A DNA stretch of 64,000 nt from Planctomycetaceae bacterium (GCA_021732995.1 JAKFWA010000129.1:1-64000); one strand, 5' to 3'; numbered from the stretch's first letter, positions 25,003-40,300 are shown. A program made the numbers and translations. Notes: generated by a model from the letters alone, not told the origin.

Positions 25003-25371
25003 CGAGACTCTCCTCGCCCTTGATGGGCAGTTGAGACTCCTTGGCACCCGGGTCAGGAAACGGGGAGCAGGCCAGCGTTCATGGATGCCATTTTGTTTAC
25101 GGACGCCATTTTTCTGTCAGGCTTTAGCGAATCTGACATCAATGCGGCAATTTCTTGCCCGGCATCGTTGGGATGCGTGCCGTCCTTGCATTTGCAGTGT
25201 TTGGAAGTTGTGGTCCGTGGGGTGTGCTGCAACTGCCGAGCGTGTCCAATTGCCTTAACGCTTATTTGGGCAACTACTTAGGACGCGAATGTCGGGCGAC
25301 AGAGTCAGGCGATCAAATCCATTTGATCGCCTCTTTCATTGTGATTGACGTGTTCTCGCGGGGATAACTTC
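25003..25371. other. Leader region of giant gene 2
   Basis: No convincing gene. The region presumably holds the promoter of the giant gene; its last 65 nt contain a striking palindrome (listed separately). The short open frames here have no protein-like features. Confidence 0.5.
25308..25331. promoter_or_regulatory. 24-nt perfect palindrome 40 nt upstream of giant gene 2
   Basis: GGCGATCAAAT-CC-ATTTGATCGCC: 11-bp perfect arms and a 2-nt centre, followed by TCTTTCATT. It could be an operator for a dimeric regulator, or an intrinsic terminator or attenuator hairpin in the leader. Its place just before the start at 25372 argues for control of the giant gene. Confidence 0.5.
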
Positions 25372-28300
25372 ATGCTGATGCTGAACTGGCTGTCGACATT
25401 AAAAACACGTGGCATGAGGCGTGGACGAAGCCGCAAACGTCAGATTCTCAGGGCGGGGGCTCAATGGTTCGCCGGAGCCTTTCTGTCACCCCACGCAGAA
25501 AAGCTGGAGAATCGGGCTCTGCTGTCTCAAGTCAGCCTGACATCCGGCAGCCTGTTTGTGACGAGCTCAGGAACGCTGTCCGAAACGATCACCGTGAGCC
25601 GCAACGCGGCGACTGTCACCCTGAGCGACCCTGGTAATCCAGTGACAGCTAGCGGTGCCGGACTGACGCAGGTCAACGCGAACACCGTCACATTCGATGC
25701 CACCGCGCTCACAGGTCTGTTTTCCATGAACCTGGGCGGCGGAACCGACACCATCGCGTTTGGGGCGGGAATGCTGCTGACCGCGGCGGGGGGAATGGAT
25801 CTTGCGGCAGAAACCATTACGGTCGGTGCTGGCGCAATGCTCACCACAAGCGGAGCGACGACAAATGTCACCGCACGCGGGCAGACAATCAGCCTTGGCG
25901 CAGGAGCGAGAATTCTGACCGGCGGCGACATCAGTCTGGCGGCCTCGGCGACAGACATTCGCGGGTACTTCAGTTCGCTCACGCAGCCGAATCAAGCGGC
26001 GAAGATCACGCTGACCGGGGCAACACTGACTGGTGACGACATTTCAGTGACGGCAGATGCCCAAGATGTCACGGGCAATCAAGTGCCGGATCTCGTGCAA
26101 GACTTTCTGGGCCCGGTAAAAAGTCTGATTGAGTCGGCGACGGGCAAAACCTTACCCACGCTCGACGGCTTTTCCGCAGTCGTGAACTTGCGCGGTGCCG
26201 ACGCGATCGTCACTGTGGATGGGGCAACGTCCATCACAGCCACGGGACGAGTTGGTATCACTGCGAACGCAGTGGCCAACAGCCAACTCGATGCGCAGGC
26301 CGTTAGCAGTCGCATCGGCACTGATTCCAAAAAGGTGAACCTCGGTGTCGCGGTTGGTTATTCAGAAGCAGAAGGTAATGCGACAGTCGATGTCATCGGC
26401 ACGACCACGATTAGTGCCGGCGGAAACGTGCTCATTACCAGCGACGCAAATGTGGTGGCTGAAGCCCGATCCAAAACGACGGCCAATCTCGGACGGGATG
26501 GTGACACGGCTGACTCGGGAGCCAATGCATTCGCGCTGGCCATTTCTAACGCCGATCTCACGTCCAAGGCCAACGTCGGCCAGAATGTTGTCATTGCGTC
26601 TGCGCTGGGCAACATCAATGTGTTGTCGAATGGCGAAGTCGTCAGTCATCCCGACGCCCAGGCGGGTTCCTATCTGGATGGTATGTCTGGCGTCACGGTC
26701 GGACTGGCCTTCGACGATTCAGAAATCAAAGCGAGTGTCGACGGAAAGCTGACAGCGAAGGGCGCCGACCCGGTCTTGCGGTTCAATCCCGTCGCGTCGG
26801 GCATCGTTTCGCTAAGTGCCGACACAATTCGCATTCCCGCTCATGGCCTGAAACAAGGTCAACGGTTCGTCTACACAAATGGCGGCGGAACCAGCATTGG
26901 TGGACTCGAAGACGGAGAGACCTACGTCATTAATGTGGTTGATACAAACACGGTGCAATTCGCCCGAGAGCGAGCCATCGGTATCAACGCCGCGCAAACG
27001 AACGCGACCGCGACTCAGACCGTCGCTGCACTGGATCTAAAGACGTTTGATGCCTCAGCGAGCGGTGCTGTCGATGCTAATACCGACCGGATCCGGATCA
27101 CCAGCCACGGCTTCACGAACGGTCAGAAGATCATCTACACGGCGATCGATAATCCCCCGATATTGGGATTGCGGCCGGGGAGCGAGTACCTCGTCAAGCT
27201 CGTCGATGCCAACACATTCCAACTGCAGAACCCATTGACGGCGACTATCAATCCCAACAGCGTTGTCAATCTGCGCGTTGAGACCGCTCAGAACGGCAAT
27301 TCAATTCCGCCGACGGGTGAGCATGGATTCTTGTTTGAGAAGAATACAAAAAGCTTCGCTCCGCAAACTGCCGTAAATGCCACGCGCGGTACGCTGACAT
27401 TGGCGAATCACGGTTATCAGACGGGCGATGCTATTGTATATCGCACCGATCCCACGAAGACTTCCGTGCAGACTGCCAGATACCACGGTGTGCCACTGCC
27501 GACATTAGTACGCGATACACCAATCGCCGGATTAAACAGCGGCGACATTTACTACGTCTCCGTCGTTGATGCGAACACGATCAGGCTCGCACGGTCGGTC
27601 GCTGAAGCTGAAGCCGCGACGGCCGTTGATCTCACCAGTCTGGGCAGCGGAGTTAGTCATGGGCTCGATTTTGGTTTGACCAATGGCATCGGCGTGCAGG
27701 CACACTTAAGCGCCGAGAACAAAGTCAATGCCGGCAGCTCCGTGGGAGCAGAACCCCCGGAAGCAGAGGCTCAAGACAGCAATGCTGCTGCGAGCGACAC
27801 CGATGATGCCAAGAAGCTGATGAGTTTCGATCCGATGGACACGGCCTCGGCGGACCAAGGCTCGACTGCCTCAGACACCAAGCAGAGCGGCAGCAAGTTC
27901 AAGCTGTCGATCGCCGGTGGTGTCGGTTTGAATTCGATCAAACACGACGTGGCGGCGACCGTTGGATCCACGGCTGTACTCAAGTCTGAAGCCGACGTAG
28001 ACGTGAAGGCTTCGATTCGCAACGACGTGCAGATCATCGTCGAAGCGGAACTCACCAAAGAGAAGAAAGACACTGACGACCAGGGCAACGCGCAGACGCC
28101 GACTGAAATCAACGCCGCAGCCGGCGTAGCGCTCGGCTTTTATAATAATAGTGCCAAAGCCACGATTGGTGCTGGAGCCAAAGTCGACGCGCACGACACA
28201 ATTACAGTTGATACTCAGGTCAGCTACCCATTTCTGGCTGCACCTGACGATGACATCAATGCGGCGCAACTCTTTACAGATGATCGTCCCAGTCTGAAGG

Positions 28301-31300
28301 ACGTCCTGGCGGGTAAGCTCAACTTCTCTGCGGACGTTTTGAATAGTTGGGTACTGACAAAGTCAGAATCAGAGACCGCCACAGTCGGTCTCGCCGGTGC
28401 TGTCTCGATCACCAGCTTCCGTAACACCTCGGAAGCGCGTATCAACAACGGCGCACTGATCAACCAAGACACCAGCGCAACCTTCCGCAGCGGCACACAG
28501 AAAGTTGATGTCTCGGCTCTGACTGACGTGCAACTCATCGACATGGCAGGACTTGGCCAAATCGAGTTCACCAAGGATCAAGCCAAAGAGGCACTCAAGA
28601 AGGGTAGCGTTTATGAACTCAACAACCCCAAAGGTGTCACTGGCAAGAACGGTATCGGTGGCGCAGTTTTGCTGAGATTTCTTGACAATAACACGAAAGC
28701 CATCGTCGAGGACAATGTCCGCATTCACACGGCAAACGCGGGTGGGCTGAACGTGGCAGCGACCGAAAAGACGCTCGGCATTGCCCTTGCACAGTCCGGT
28801 GGAGATGCGGGTCGCTTTGGCCTCAGCGCGAGTGTGATTGTCAACGATCACGACAGCTCAACTCAGGCGCAGCTTCAATCTGGAGTAATCGTTGACGGCG
28901 GTTCGATTAACCTGAATGCGACCAGTAATGTCACTCACGTCTCGCTGGCTGGAGCAGTGCAAACCGCGGGTGAAGTCGGTATCGGAGCCAGCATTGCCGT
29001 GAATGAGATTTCCCGCAATACGGCTGCGTTTATTGGTAATGCTGACGGCACGGCCGCAGGAACTGGCGGCACGGATTTGAACTCGTCTGATATCACGATC
29101 GAGGCGTTGAATTCCGGCAACCTGTACGCCTTCGGTGTCGCGGCAACGAAGATCAACAAGGCTGATACCAAGAATGACTTTGACGGCAAAGAGGCTGACA
29201 CGAAGACGGATACGGCATCAGCAAACAGCGCTGCTTCCAGCCAAAAGTCGAATTCAGGAGACAAAGACAAGCAAGGTAAATACGGCCTGGGTTTAAGCGG
29301 CTCTGTCAGCTTCAACGTGGTTAATGATTCCGCGCTCGCGTTCATCAATGACACGAAGACAGGAACGACGAATCACATCACAACCGGCGATGCCACGCTC
29401 CATGCGACGAACGACACGATCATCGTCGCCGCGACGGGAGCAGCAACGTACTCCACGAAAGATAACAGTGGCGCGCTCGCGGGAGCGTGGACCAACACGT
29501 CCCTCACAGGTGCAACCAAGGCTTACATCAACAGTGCCACGCTTGCGGCCAGTCAGGTTGATGTGCAGGCACGGCGCACGGGGCGAGCCATCACGATTGC
29601 GGCAGGTGGAGCCGCGGCACCTCGTAAGAACGGCATCGCTATTTCCGGATCAGTTACGACGACTTTCGTCACCGATACGACTTCGGCCGCATTGACAGGC
29701 GGAACTGTGACATCAACCGGCGGTATTCAAGTCGGTGCGCGCAACGATTCCAATATCATCTCGGTCGCAGGTGCGGCGAGCTTTGGGAGCAAAGCTGGCA
29801 TCGGTGCGGCGGTCTCTGTCAACACGCTCAATACCACCACCAGCGCCACAATTACGGGCACGGCGTTGTCGTTCGCGGGTCAACTCGGAGTTACCTCACT
29901 GGCCGATGGTGACATCGTTTCGGTTGCCGGCTCCGCAGGTATCTCAACGCAAGGTGTAGGAGTTTCGGGCACCGTCGCGGTGAATTTCATTACCAGCAAC
30001 GTCACGTCGTCGATCACGAACGCAACGCGCCCCGGCGGAGCACTGACATCAACGGGCGGCATCAACGTCGCGGCGCGGGATGACTCGGCGATCACGACGG
30101 TCGCGGGAGCCGTTGGTGTCGGCAAGAACGTCGGATTGGGCGCAGCCGTCGCGTTTTCGCGCATCACAAGCAACGTCCGTGCATTCGCTGACAACTCAGT
30201 GCTGGCAACGACAGGAACAGCATCGTTCGTTGCGAGCGGCACGAGCGGCATCACATCGGTCGCAGTGTCCGGTTCCGCAGGGAACGATGCGGCACTGGCG
30301 GGTTCGGTGACCATCAACCTGATTCGCACCACGGTTGACGGACATGTCTCAGGCAACTCGAACATCAACGCTCGGTCGCTGGTCGTCTCGGGCAGTGACG
30401 GACTCGGCGGTGACTTCAATCCGGTGTCGGCCGTTCGCAACAACTCCATCGACTTTGGATTCGGGCATGGTCTGCAGACCGGCGACAAGCTCGCCTACAG
30501 CAGTGGTGGTGGTACAGCAATTGGAGGGCTGAAGGATGGCACGACCTATTACGTCATTACGGATGGCCCCAACCGCGTGAAACTCGCCGCCTCTGCGGGT
30601 GATGCAACGGCCAATCGAGCGATCACGATTAACGGCAGCAGCGCCACCGGCCGTCGCCATTCGCTGTCTCAGAGCGGCATCTTTGCATTGGCAGGAAGTG
30701 TCGCGGGCTCCAGCAAAGCAGCGATCGGAGCCGCAGTCGGCATCAATGACATCAGCAATTCGTTCCAGGCTTTCGTCAGCCAGTCACTCGTGACGACGAC
30801 TAATGGCGATGCGCGAGTTGATGCGGGATCGACGGCGGCCATTACATCGATCGCCATTGGCGGAGCTGGAGCTGGCAACTTTGCACTCGGCGGAGCCTTC
30901 ACGCTCAACCAGATTCGGAACACGATCGACGCACGAATCACGGGCACATCGTTGGCAGGCAGTGTTATGAATGCCAACGGCAACGTGATCGTTGAAAGCA
31001 CGGACTCAGCCAGTATTGCAGCACTTGCAGGCGGACTGGCGGGAGCCGGAACCGGGGCAGTCGGAGCAGCCGTTGCCATCAATCGCATCACTGATACCAC
31101 AACCGCGACCATTGACAAAGCCACGGTGACAACCAGCGGCGTTGGCAACGTCAGTGTGAACGCCGAGACCGAAGCGACGATCGGCTCGCTGACTGTGGGA
31201 GCTGCCGGCGCAGGCTCGTTCGCACTAGGTGGTTCCGTCTCGGTCAACGAGATCAGCAACACGACTCGCGCCAAGATCAGCGGCGGAGCTGTAGTTTCTG

Positions 31301-34300
31301 CAAACGGCAGTGTCGGCGTTACGGCATTTGACGACGCCATCGCTCGCACGCTGGCCGGTGGCTTCGCGGGCTCGGGCAGCACGGCAATTGGGGTTGCGAA
31401 CTCAACAGTTGTGACCAGTAATGTCACAGAAGCATTCGTCGACAACGACACCTCTGTCAGAGGCAAAGGTCTGGCGACGCTGTCCATCTACGATGGAACT
31501 GCTGACAGCAATGGTAATCGACGGCGCACCTCATTATCCGGTGTGGGAGTTATTGCTGTTTCCTTCGAGGAAATCTTCAGTATTGCCGTGGGGGGCGGCG
31601 GTGCGGCGGATGTGGCCATAGCGGGTTCGGCCACGGTCAACAAACTCAATGAAACGACGCGAGCGTTCATAGGCAAAGGCGCGCAGATCAATGCCAATAA
31701 TACCGGTGCGGGTACGACTCAGGATGTTCGAGTTTTCGCCAGCGACGTTACCACGATCAATGGCTTCGCCGGTGCGTTGAGTGGTTCGGCAGGCGCAGGC
31801 ATTGGAGCTGGCGCGGACGTCGGCGATCTCACCAAGGTGACAAAAGCCTGGATTGATATCTCGGCCACAGTGAATGCCAATCGTGATGTCCGCGTCGAAG
31901 CGCTTTCCTCCGAAGACGTGCTTTCCGTCTCCGGAGTCGCGTCTGCCTCTGGAGTTGCGCTGGCTGGTAGCGCGGCTGTTTATGTGGGAACGATCACGAC
32001 TCAAGCGTTTGTCGCTCAAGATCCCACCGACCTCAGCACACCGCGCACTGCCGGCACGATAACGGCTGAAGGGTCAGTGCTGGTGAATGCCAACGAACGC
32101 GCCGAGTTCGATGTCATCGCTGGCTCATTGACCGCGTCAGGGGGCGCGGGCCTGGGCGGAGCGGCGGGCGTTACTGTGTTCACCAAAACGACGGAAGCTT
32201 TCGTCGGCAGGAACGCCAATGTTCGCGGCCGAGGGAATCGCGCGGGGTTAGTGGTCAACACTGGAGCGTTCGATGTCAATTACGCCGCTGAGACCGGTGG
32301 CGACACTGAAGTGCAGGTGCGCGGTTTCAATGCAGCCAGTTCCGACGCTGACGATCCATCGCTGACCCAGCAACGTCGCGCGACGCCCGCAACTCGCAGC
32401 AACTTCAAAGGCGTAGCGGTTACGGCGAATAATCAGGACGACATCGAAACCTTCGCCATCAGCGCCGGTGTTTCAGGGGGGCTGGACCTGCAACTTGCAG
32501 CTTCAGTGAACTTAATGACGGCCACCACGCGAGCCTTCGTCGACAACGACGCCAACATCAATCAAGCCCTGACTGACTCCAGCACTGAGCAATCCGTGCA
32601 TGTGGTAGCTGCGAATGATTTCTATCATTTGGGTATCGGTGGCTCGGCGTCGTTATCAGGTACAGGTTCGGCAGCGCCTGGCGTTGAAGCCACGTTAATT
32701 ACAAATACCACCGAAGCATTTATCGGTCAGCGAGTGCGTGCTGACGCCAGGGCCGACATCAATGTTGTCGCCCGGTCAACAGAGGATGTCCTGATCGTTG
32801 CGGCGGGTTTAGCGGGTAGCGCCGGCGTCGCGTTAGCGGGAGCGGGCGGAGCCGTCTCTGTTGATAACGTCACCCGTGCCTTCGTCGACAGCAATGCGAT
32901 CGTGAAGGCCGGTGGAAATGTGGCAGTCACGGCAACCGACCTGACTGAGACAGACATTGTCGCGGGATCGCTCGGTATCGGTGTGACCGTAGCGGGAGCC
33001 GGCGTCTCGACAGGCGTAACACTTTTGAAGAAACGAACGTCGGCTTTCATCGGTGACGCAGCGCAAGTCGACGCGTTGGCCAACTCAGCCACGTCGTTGT
33101 CGGCGTTTAACGGAGTACGTTCAGCCAACGGCACCCTGACAAGTGAGTCTATTAAGGGAGTGCTGGTTCAAGCCTACTCAAGCGAAGACACGTTTACGGT
33201 CGCAGCCAGTGGAGCTGCAGGATTCGGTGCGGGACTGGCAGGCGCAGCGTCCGTTGAGATCTTTGATGCCGACACGACGGCTGAAATTCGTGCGAACGCG
33301 CAAGTCAATCAGAACGACGCCGGCGCGGGATCTCTACAATCGGTGAGCGTCGTTGCGGCAAATGATCTGACCACATTCGCTACCGGCGCCACCGTTCAAG
33401 GCGGAATTGTCGCTGTGGGTGGCGGTATTGATGTGGGTATCGTGCGCAACGACACGACGGCTTCAATTGGCAATAACGCCAAGGTCGCTGCCGAACTGGA
33501 TGTGGATGTGCATGCGGTCGCCGACCGTGACATTCAGAGCTATGCCATTAGTGCAGGCGGTGGCATTGCAGCCTTCAGCGGTGGCGTTTCGGTCTGGTCG
33601 ATTAGCGGAGCTCTCAACAGCAACTACTCCGGCACCAACGTCCTTCAGAATAGAGACAACGGCAATGAGTCTGCTGGTGGGTATGCGGAAGGGAAAACAT
33701 CCACCAGCGGAACGGGCACCCTGCTCGGCAAGTATTCATCAAACGATCGCAATGGTAGTTCCGACACGACGCCCGATAATTCGCAACTGAGCGGCCAGAC
33801 AGCAAATCGTGCCAGAACGTCAATTGGTGGTCGCGGCATGTCGTTGGATGCGTCCGACATGATTGGCGCCGCAGTGCCGACTGCTAGCGGGACCATGGCT
33901 ACTGTAGGAACCGGGGCAACCATTAGCGCAGGACGAAATGTAGAAGTCACGGCTGACGAAGGTATCAAGCTGGTGGTTGTAGGCGGCGGAGGTGCTGTCG
34001 GAGGTATCGGTGTTGGGGCGTCCGTGGCGATCGTGAGTTTTGACAGCAACGTCGTCGCCCGAATTAACAATAACGCCATTGTCTCGGCTGGACTTCGCGT
34101 CGGGGGCGGCGATGTCCTTGTGGATTCAAGCTACGATGCCAATGTCAGTGCGAAATCTTTCGCCGGTGCCGCGGGATTTGTGGGTATTGGCGCTTCAGTC
34201 GTATTGATTACCGATGACGCCAATGTCAGCTCTTCGTTTGGAGCCGGAGTCCAGGTTCGAAATGCCGACGATTTGCGAATCGACGCCAGTCGCACAGGCA

Positions 34301-37300
34301 ACATCGACCTGCTTGCGACCGGTGCGGCAATCGGGGGCCTGGCCGCTGGGGCATCCATTACGGATGTGACAGTGACTGGTTCAACCAGCTCGTTTATTAA
34401 TTCCAGCGTAGCCATTGGCACGACGCTGAATCAGTCTGTGAGCGACGTCTTTGTCACCGCGACGACAAATGTGAATGTGGATTCAAATACATATGCCATT
34501 GCCGCAGGCATCGGTGCTGGGTCTGCCAATATTGCGAAGGTCAGACTGTCTCCAGGCACCAACGCGTCTGTGGGTAGCGGGACGATTAAGACTCTGGGTG
34601 ATGTGCAGGTCATTGCCGACTCTCGCGAAAGCTCTAATGCAAACACTTTTGGGTTGACCTTCGGTGGACTGGCTGTGGGGTTGTCTCAATCTGAAGTCAC
34701 GGCGACACCCGTCGTCACGACACTGGTTGGAGCGAGCTCGGTTATTGATGCGGGTGGCAATGTCGTCATTGAAGCACGCAATGATCAGGCGGACGCCGGT
34801 GGTGCTCCAAATCCAACCCTGCGAGCCAGCGGCATGGGTTCGCTGGGTGCGTTGATTGGTGGCACCGGAACCAACATCACAGTTCAAGAAACTCAGACCG
34901 TGAGCGCTATGGTGGGAAGTTCGGCCCAAATCAGAGCGGGCGGATCTGCCCGGATTCGCTCACTCGGTGGTGCGTCGGTGGCGGGATCGGCCAGCAATTC
35001 GCAAGTCGGTGGATTGTCCGATGGCCGTGCCGCAGTGAACACAGTGGCTGTCACAAACTCGACGGCATCCTTGGGCACAAATGTCGTAATCACAACGGGC
35101 GGTGCTTTCGACCTGGTCTCGCATGCTGCCGAATTCACCGATACGAATTCGACAGGTGGTGGTGGTGGCGTGGTGGATCTCTCGGAAGCGATCGCCAATT
35201 CGCGAGTCGATTTCAATTCACAAGCTCTCGTTGGTAGCGGTACAAAGATTACCTCTGGTGGCGTGTTGACAGTGCAAGGCAGCGCGAACGCCAACACCAG
35301 CACTGACGCCTACGTCAGCAACGGGGGACTGGGAGCCAACGCCAACACCGTAGCCACGACGATTATCGGTAATCTCAGTGGTCTTAGCGTGACTCCGGCA
35401 GTCGTTACAGCCGATGTGGGGAGCAATGCCTTACTGCAAGGTTCGTCGGTGCGAGTGCTGGCGAACGTCGATCAACTGCGATCTATCGCCGACTCGGAAT
35501 CGCGGGCAACGGCCGTCGGCGCCGACGTGGACGCCACGTCCAGCACGTTTGAGTCCACTGCGGTCACTCTGCATATCGCTGCCGGAGCCGCATTGAACGG
35601 AGCCGACGCTGTCGAGCTGAAGGCCAATCAACTGAATGTCGTGTCTGACGCGGACGCCTTCACTTATTTCGAGGGACTGGGCGGCGATTCCGACTCCACA
35701 ACATTCGCGCATCAAAACATCAGAACGGACCTGCTGGTTGATGCTGGATCAAAGATTGCAACCAGCGACCTGTTGGTGGAATCTCGCATTGAGCCCCCCG
35801 CGGTTCGCGCGGAGTCGGAAGGTGAGAGCTACGCGATCGACTTCGGCGTCGAGACAGAAGACCGGTCGGTCGCTCACTTCCGCAATGTCGCCTTCAATGC
35901 CACGACGAATATTGTGACAAAGGCTCCGGTGCTCACCGTCACGGCCGACGGATCGGTGACAAAGGCGGTCAACGTCGCACACACCGTTACTCCAAGTGAA
36001 GTAATCGTTACGGGTATCAACAGTAGTGGCCTGGTTCGTTTTGATATTCCCACTGCGGGAGTTTTCGGCTTCGCCAGTGCGGCGCTGACTGGCACCGCCT
36101 CGTTCACGTTCGAGAAACGAGTTCCGTCGGTGACGATCGACAACGCCTCTTCGCGTAGTTTGCGGATTACCGGGATCGATACGACTGTGAATCCCACGCC
36201 GAGCATCAGTATCAACACCGGCGGCGCGAACAGTTCAAACTTCACGACGGTCGTCGGTGCGGGCGCGATCGCGTCGACCTTGGTGCAAATTACGAGCGTG
36301 GGAGACGTCGTGGTCGATGGCACGATTAAGAACCCCATTGGCCAGACGGCCATCTCCGCAGGTGGGAGCATTGCCTCGTCCACCGCACCTGCCGCTTTGA
36401 TCGAAACGCCCAGCGTGCTGCTGTCAGCCAACGCGGCCGTCGGGACGGTCGCTCTACCGATTCGCACTCAGGCTTCGAATGTGGAAGGTCGAGCCGTTGC
36501 GGGTGGATTCTTCGCGACCAATTCCGGAGCCTTGCAGATCGGTGGTGTGAACTCAGCAACTCGCGGAATCTCGGCTGGGGCAGCGCTCACAGTCGTTGCA
36601 GCCGGGCCGATGACGATTGTCGAGAATGTTTCTGCCGGAGGCGCGTTGACGCTGACAACCACTGACAGCGTGAATACCGGCGACAATATCCTGGTGCCAG
36701 GTGGTATCACGATTAGCAGTGGCGCGGCTGCTACGTTGAACGCTGGCGACAATCTGGACGTGCAAGCGGGAGCTCGAATCACAGCAACGGGAGTGTTGAC
36801 GTTGAATGTCGATCAAGGCAATGCCGACACAGGCGTCGGTGCTTCCGCGACAATCACCGGTGCGGTCTCTGGGTCGACCGTCAATATTGTCGGACAGACG
36901 GACACTGACACGCTCGACGTACCAACTCTTGTCGGCGATGCCGCAGTGAATCGCTGGGAAGTGACGGCAACCAATGCGGGCAAGATCAATGCCCGTTACG
37001 GGTTCACAGGCTTTGAGAATCTGGTCGGCGGTGCTCCTCTGGATCAGTTTATTCTAAGCGACAACGTCGGCGTTACAGGTTCCATCAATGGCCGTGGTAA
37101 TACGACAACCGAACAACGCGATGTGCTCGACTATTCACTTTACGTCCTGGGCCATCCGATCTCGATCAATTTAGAAACGTCACAAAGCACTAATCTGCCA
37201 AGGTTCTTCAACATTGAGGATTTCGTCGGCAGCCAGTCACCAGACGATGAACTGCTGGGCAAGCATGGAACGAATGCCTGGACTGTGAATGCGCTGAATG

Positions 37301-40300
37301 CGGGGGAAGTCACCAACGGCGGTGCTACCGCCAAGTTCCGCAACATCGAGAATCTGACGGGTGGCATCGGGGCAGACACCTTCACCATCACCGGGGGGGG
37401 AGCTCTCGGAGGGACAATCAAGGGCACGCGTGATACCACCAATATTGATAACGACCTCATTGTTACATCATCGCTGGGCGCGCTGCGGTTTGATGTACTT
37501 GCACGCAACGCCGGTGAAGTGCATGCCACCAGCCGCTTGGCGAAGTTCCAATCGGTGGAGTCCGTAACGGCCGGTGCGGGTGATGACGAATTTGTCTTTT
37601 CACCTCTGGCCGGACTATCCGGTTTGATTGACGCAGGTGCGGGAGGGAACGACCTCTTCAATTACTCTGCGTGGACAACTCAAGCCACAGTCAATTTGAC
37701 AACGGGCTCGAATCCCACGGGCACTCAGTCCAACGTGGAACACATTACTGGCGGCAGCGGGCATGACGTTCTGACTGGCTCTACCTCAACAAATCGCATC
37801 ATTGGTGGCCTGGGCGACGACACGATTGTCGGCGGTGGCGGCAACGACGTGCTGCTCGGCGACGGCGCTACCATTACTCAAGTCAATGGTGTGCTGTCCG
37901 GTATCATCGCAGAAGCGGGTTTGGGCGACGACTCAATCACGGGCGGGACGGGAAACGACATCATCGTGGGTGGCGGTGGTAACGACAGCATCGCAGCGTC
38001 AGATGGTGTGAATTTTGTGCTGGGTGACTTCGGGCAGATTGTATTGTCCAATAATGCCGTCATTTCTCTGCGTAGTTCAGTCGCCGAAAGCGGTAGCGAC
38101 TCCATTACGACTGGCAGCGGTGCTGATGTTGTCATTGCGGGTGACGGGCGCGACTCGGTCGTTGATGGTGGCGGCAGCAATCTGATTGTGGGCGACCAGG
38201 CACAGGTCACGCTGACTGGTGGTGTTCTCGCGACCGTGGCAACGATCGATTCCACCGCTGGATCCAGTGACACACTCACTGGCTCATTGCTGACCGACAC
38301 CATCATTGGTGGCGCGGGTGCCGATCAGATTTCATCGGGTAATGGTAGCAACCTCGTCATCGGCGATGGCGTCAGTTTGGTTTATACCTCTGGTATCGTC
38401 TCACGAATCGACATCTCGGCGTCCACGACTGATGGCGGTGACGTTATTATCGGTGGCAACGCGATCGATACGATCTTTGGTGGTGATGGTGATAACTCGG
38501 TGCTAGGCGGTACCGGCAATGATGACATCACGACGGGCGCGGGGCGCGACACCATTGATGGGCAAGGTGGTGACGACTTCGTCATCGGCGGCCTGAACGA
38601 TGACTCAATCATCGGTGGCGGCGGCAACGATGTGCTCTTTGGTGGATTGGCCTCATTCACCGGTGCGACCCGAGCGGCGTTTGATCGAGCCGTTTCCGCG
38701 AACTATGTCTTGCCGCCTCAGTTCGTCACTGGCGAGGCCGTTCCTGCAGTGCTGGTGACGCCAGCCGTTGTGAACAACCGGTCGTTCGATGGCGACGCGG
38801 CGGATGGTAGAGACACTTTGCTGGGAGTCGCCGGTAACGACGTGCTCTTCGGCGGTGCCGACGCCGACAGTGTCGATGGCGGCAACGATGCAGACTATGT
38901 CGACGCCGGTGCTGGCAACGACGTCGACGTGTCCGGTGCCGCAGGTGATGACGTGGTACGTGGCGGTGCGGGTCAAGACGTGCTGAGGGGGGCCGATGGC
39001 CTGGACTCACTTTATGGAGACGCTGGCGACGACCGGCTGTTCGGCGATGCAGGCAGCGGCAATTCTCAAGCAGGCCAAAAGCTCTTTGGCGGCGATGGTC
39101 GCGACTCCCTCTTCGCGTTCGCCACGGTCACGACGACGGGCGGTGATCTGCTTAACGGCGAAGGCGATGGAGATTTCCTGTTCGGAAATCTGGCATCGGA
39201 ACTCCTGATCGGTGGTGCTGGTAACGACATCATTCAAGGGGATGGTCTGAACGGTTCCGGCTATGCAACCAATAGCGCCGCAGCCACAACAGGCGGCAAG
39301 GACACCATCTTCGGAGACAGTGGCGAGGATCAAATCACGGGTGGCGGCGGTGACGACCTGATCTGGGGTGGAGCGAACAGCGATATGCTCGAAGGTCAGT
39401 CTGGCGCAAACACCGTCTTCGGTGGCAGCGGCATTGATGTCATGACTGTGTGGACCGGTGCCGGAGCCGGCAACGATAAGATCGACGGCCACTTTGGTAA
39501 CTCATCCGCAAACGACGTCGCAGATGAGTTCAACGACACCGACATTCTTGTCATCAACGGCACTTCGGGGAACGACCAGATCCTCTTGAGTCAGCACAAA
39601 CCCGCGAACGTCCCCGCTCCGGGTTTCAATGTGAGGTTGGACTACAAGGCTGGCAATGCTGCGACGGTCACGCGTTCGCTGAACCTCTTGAAGCCCGATG
39701 GAACTCCGTTGGTTGAGCAGTTCCAGATCGCGGGCTTGGGAGGAAATGACATCATCGGCTTTGCCACATCCGATGCGGTGTTGCCTGTGGGAGTCACGAA
39801 TCCTGTTGGGACGGGAGCCACCCAGGCGGATCCATTGGATCTCTCACTTCTGAACGGGCGCAGCAATGATTGGGTCGGGGCCTTCTCTGGCGGGGGTGGC
39901 AATGACTTGTTGCTCGGTGGCAACGGTCGCGACTGGATGGACGGTGGGCTTGGAAAAGATGTGCTGTATGGTTTTGCCGGTGACGACCGCCTGTGGGGCG
40001 ATCAGGCAGATGGGTCCGTGACCGACATTGACGTGATGTTCGGCGGCGCGGGGAACGACGACATCATCGGTGGTGTGGGAACGAACTTCGAGTATGCCTG
40101 GTCGTTCGCTCCGGATGCGCGACTGGTGCCTGTTCCGGGAGCCAACTTTAGTGCGGGTAACGTCCAGGCTCTGATAACGGGAGGCAAGCCCGCCAACTTC
40201 GGCGTGTTTGTGAATCGGGCGACCGGCAAGCTGCAATCCACCGACGGGGATTTGAACAATGATGGACTGCTCGACAACGGTGAGGATCTCGATGGTGACG

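Noticed and set aside
25081-25281. 66-aa frame before giant gene 2
   Set aside because: Cys-rich and without protein-like composition, ribosome site or family; more likely leader DNA.
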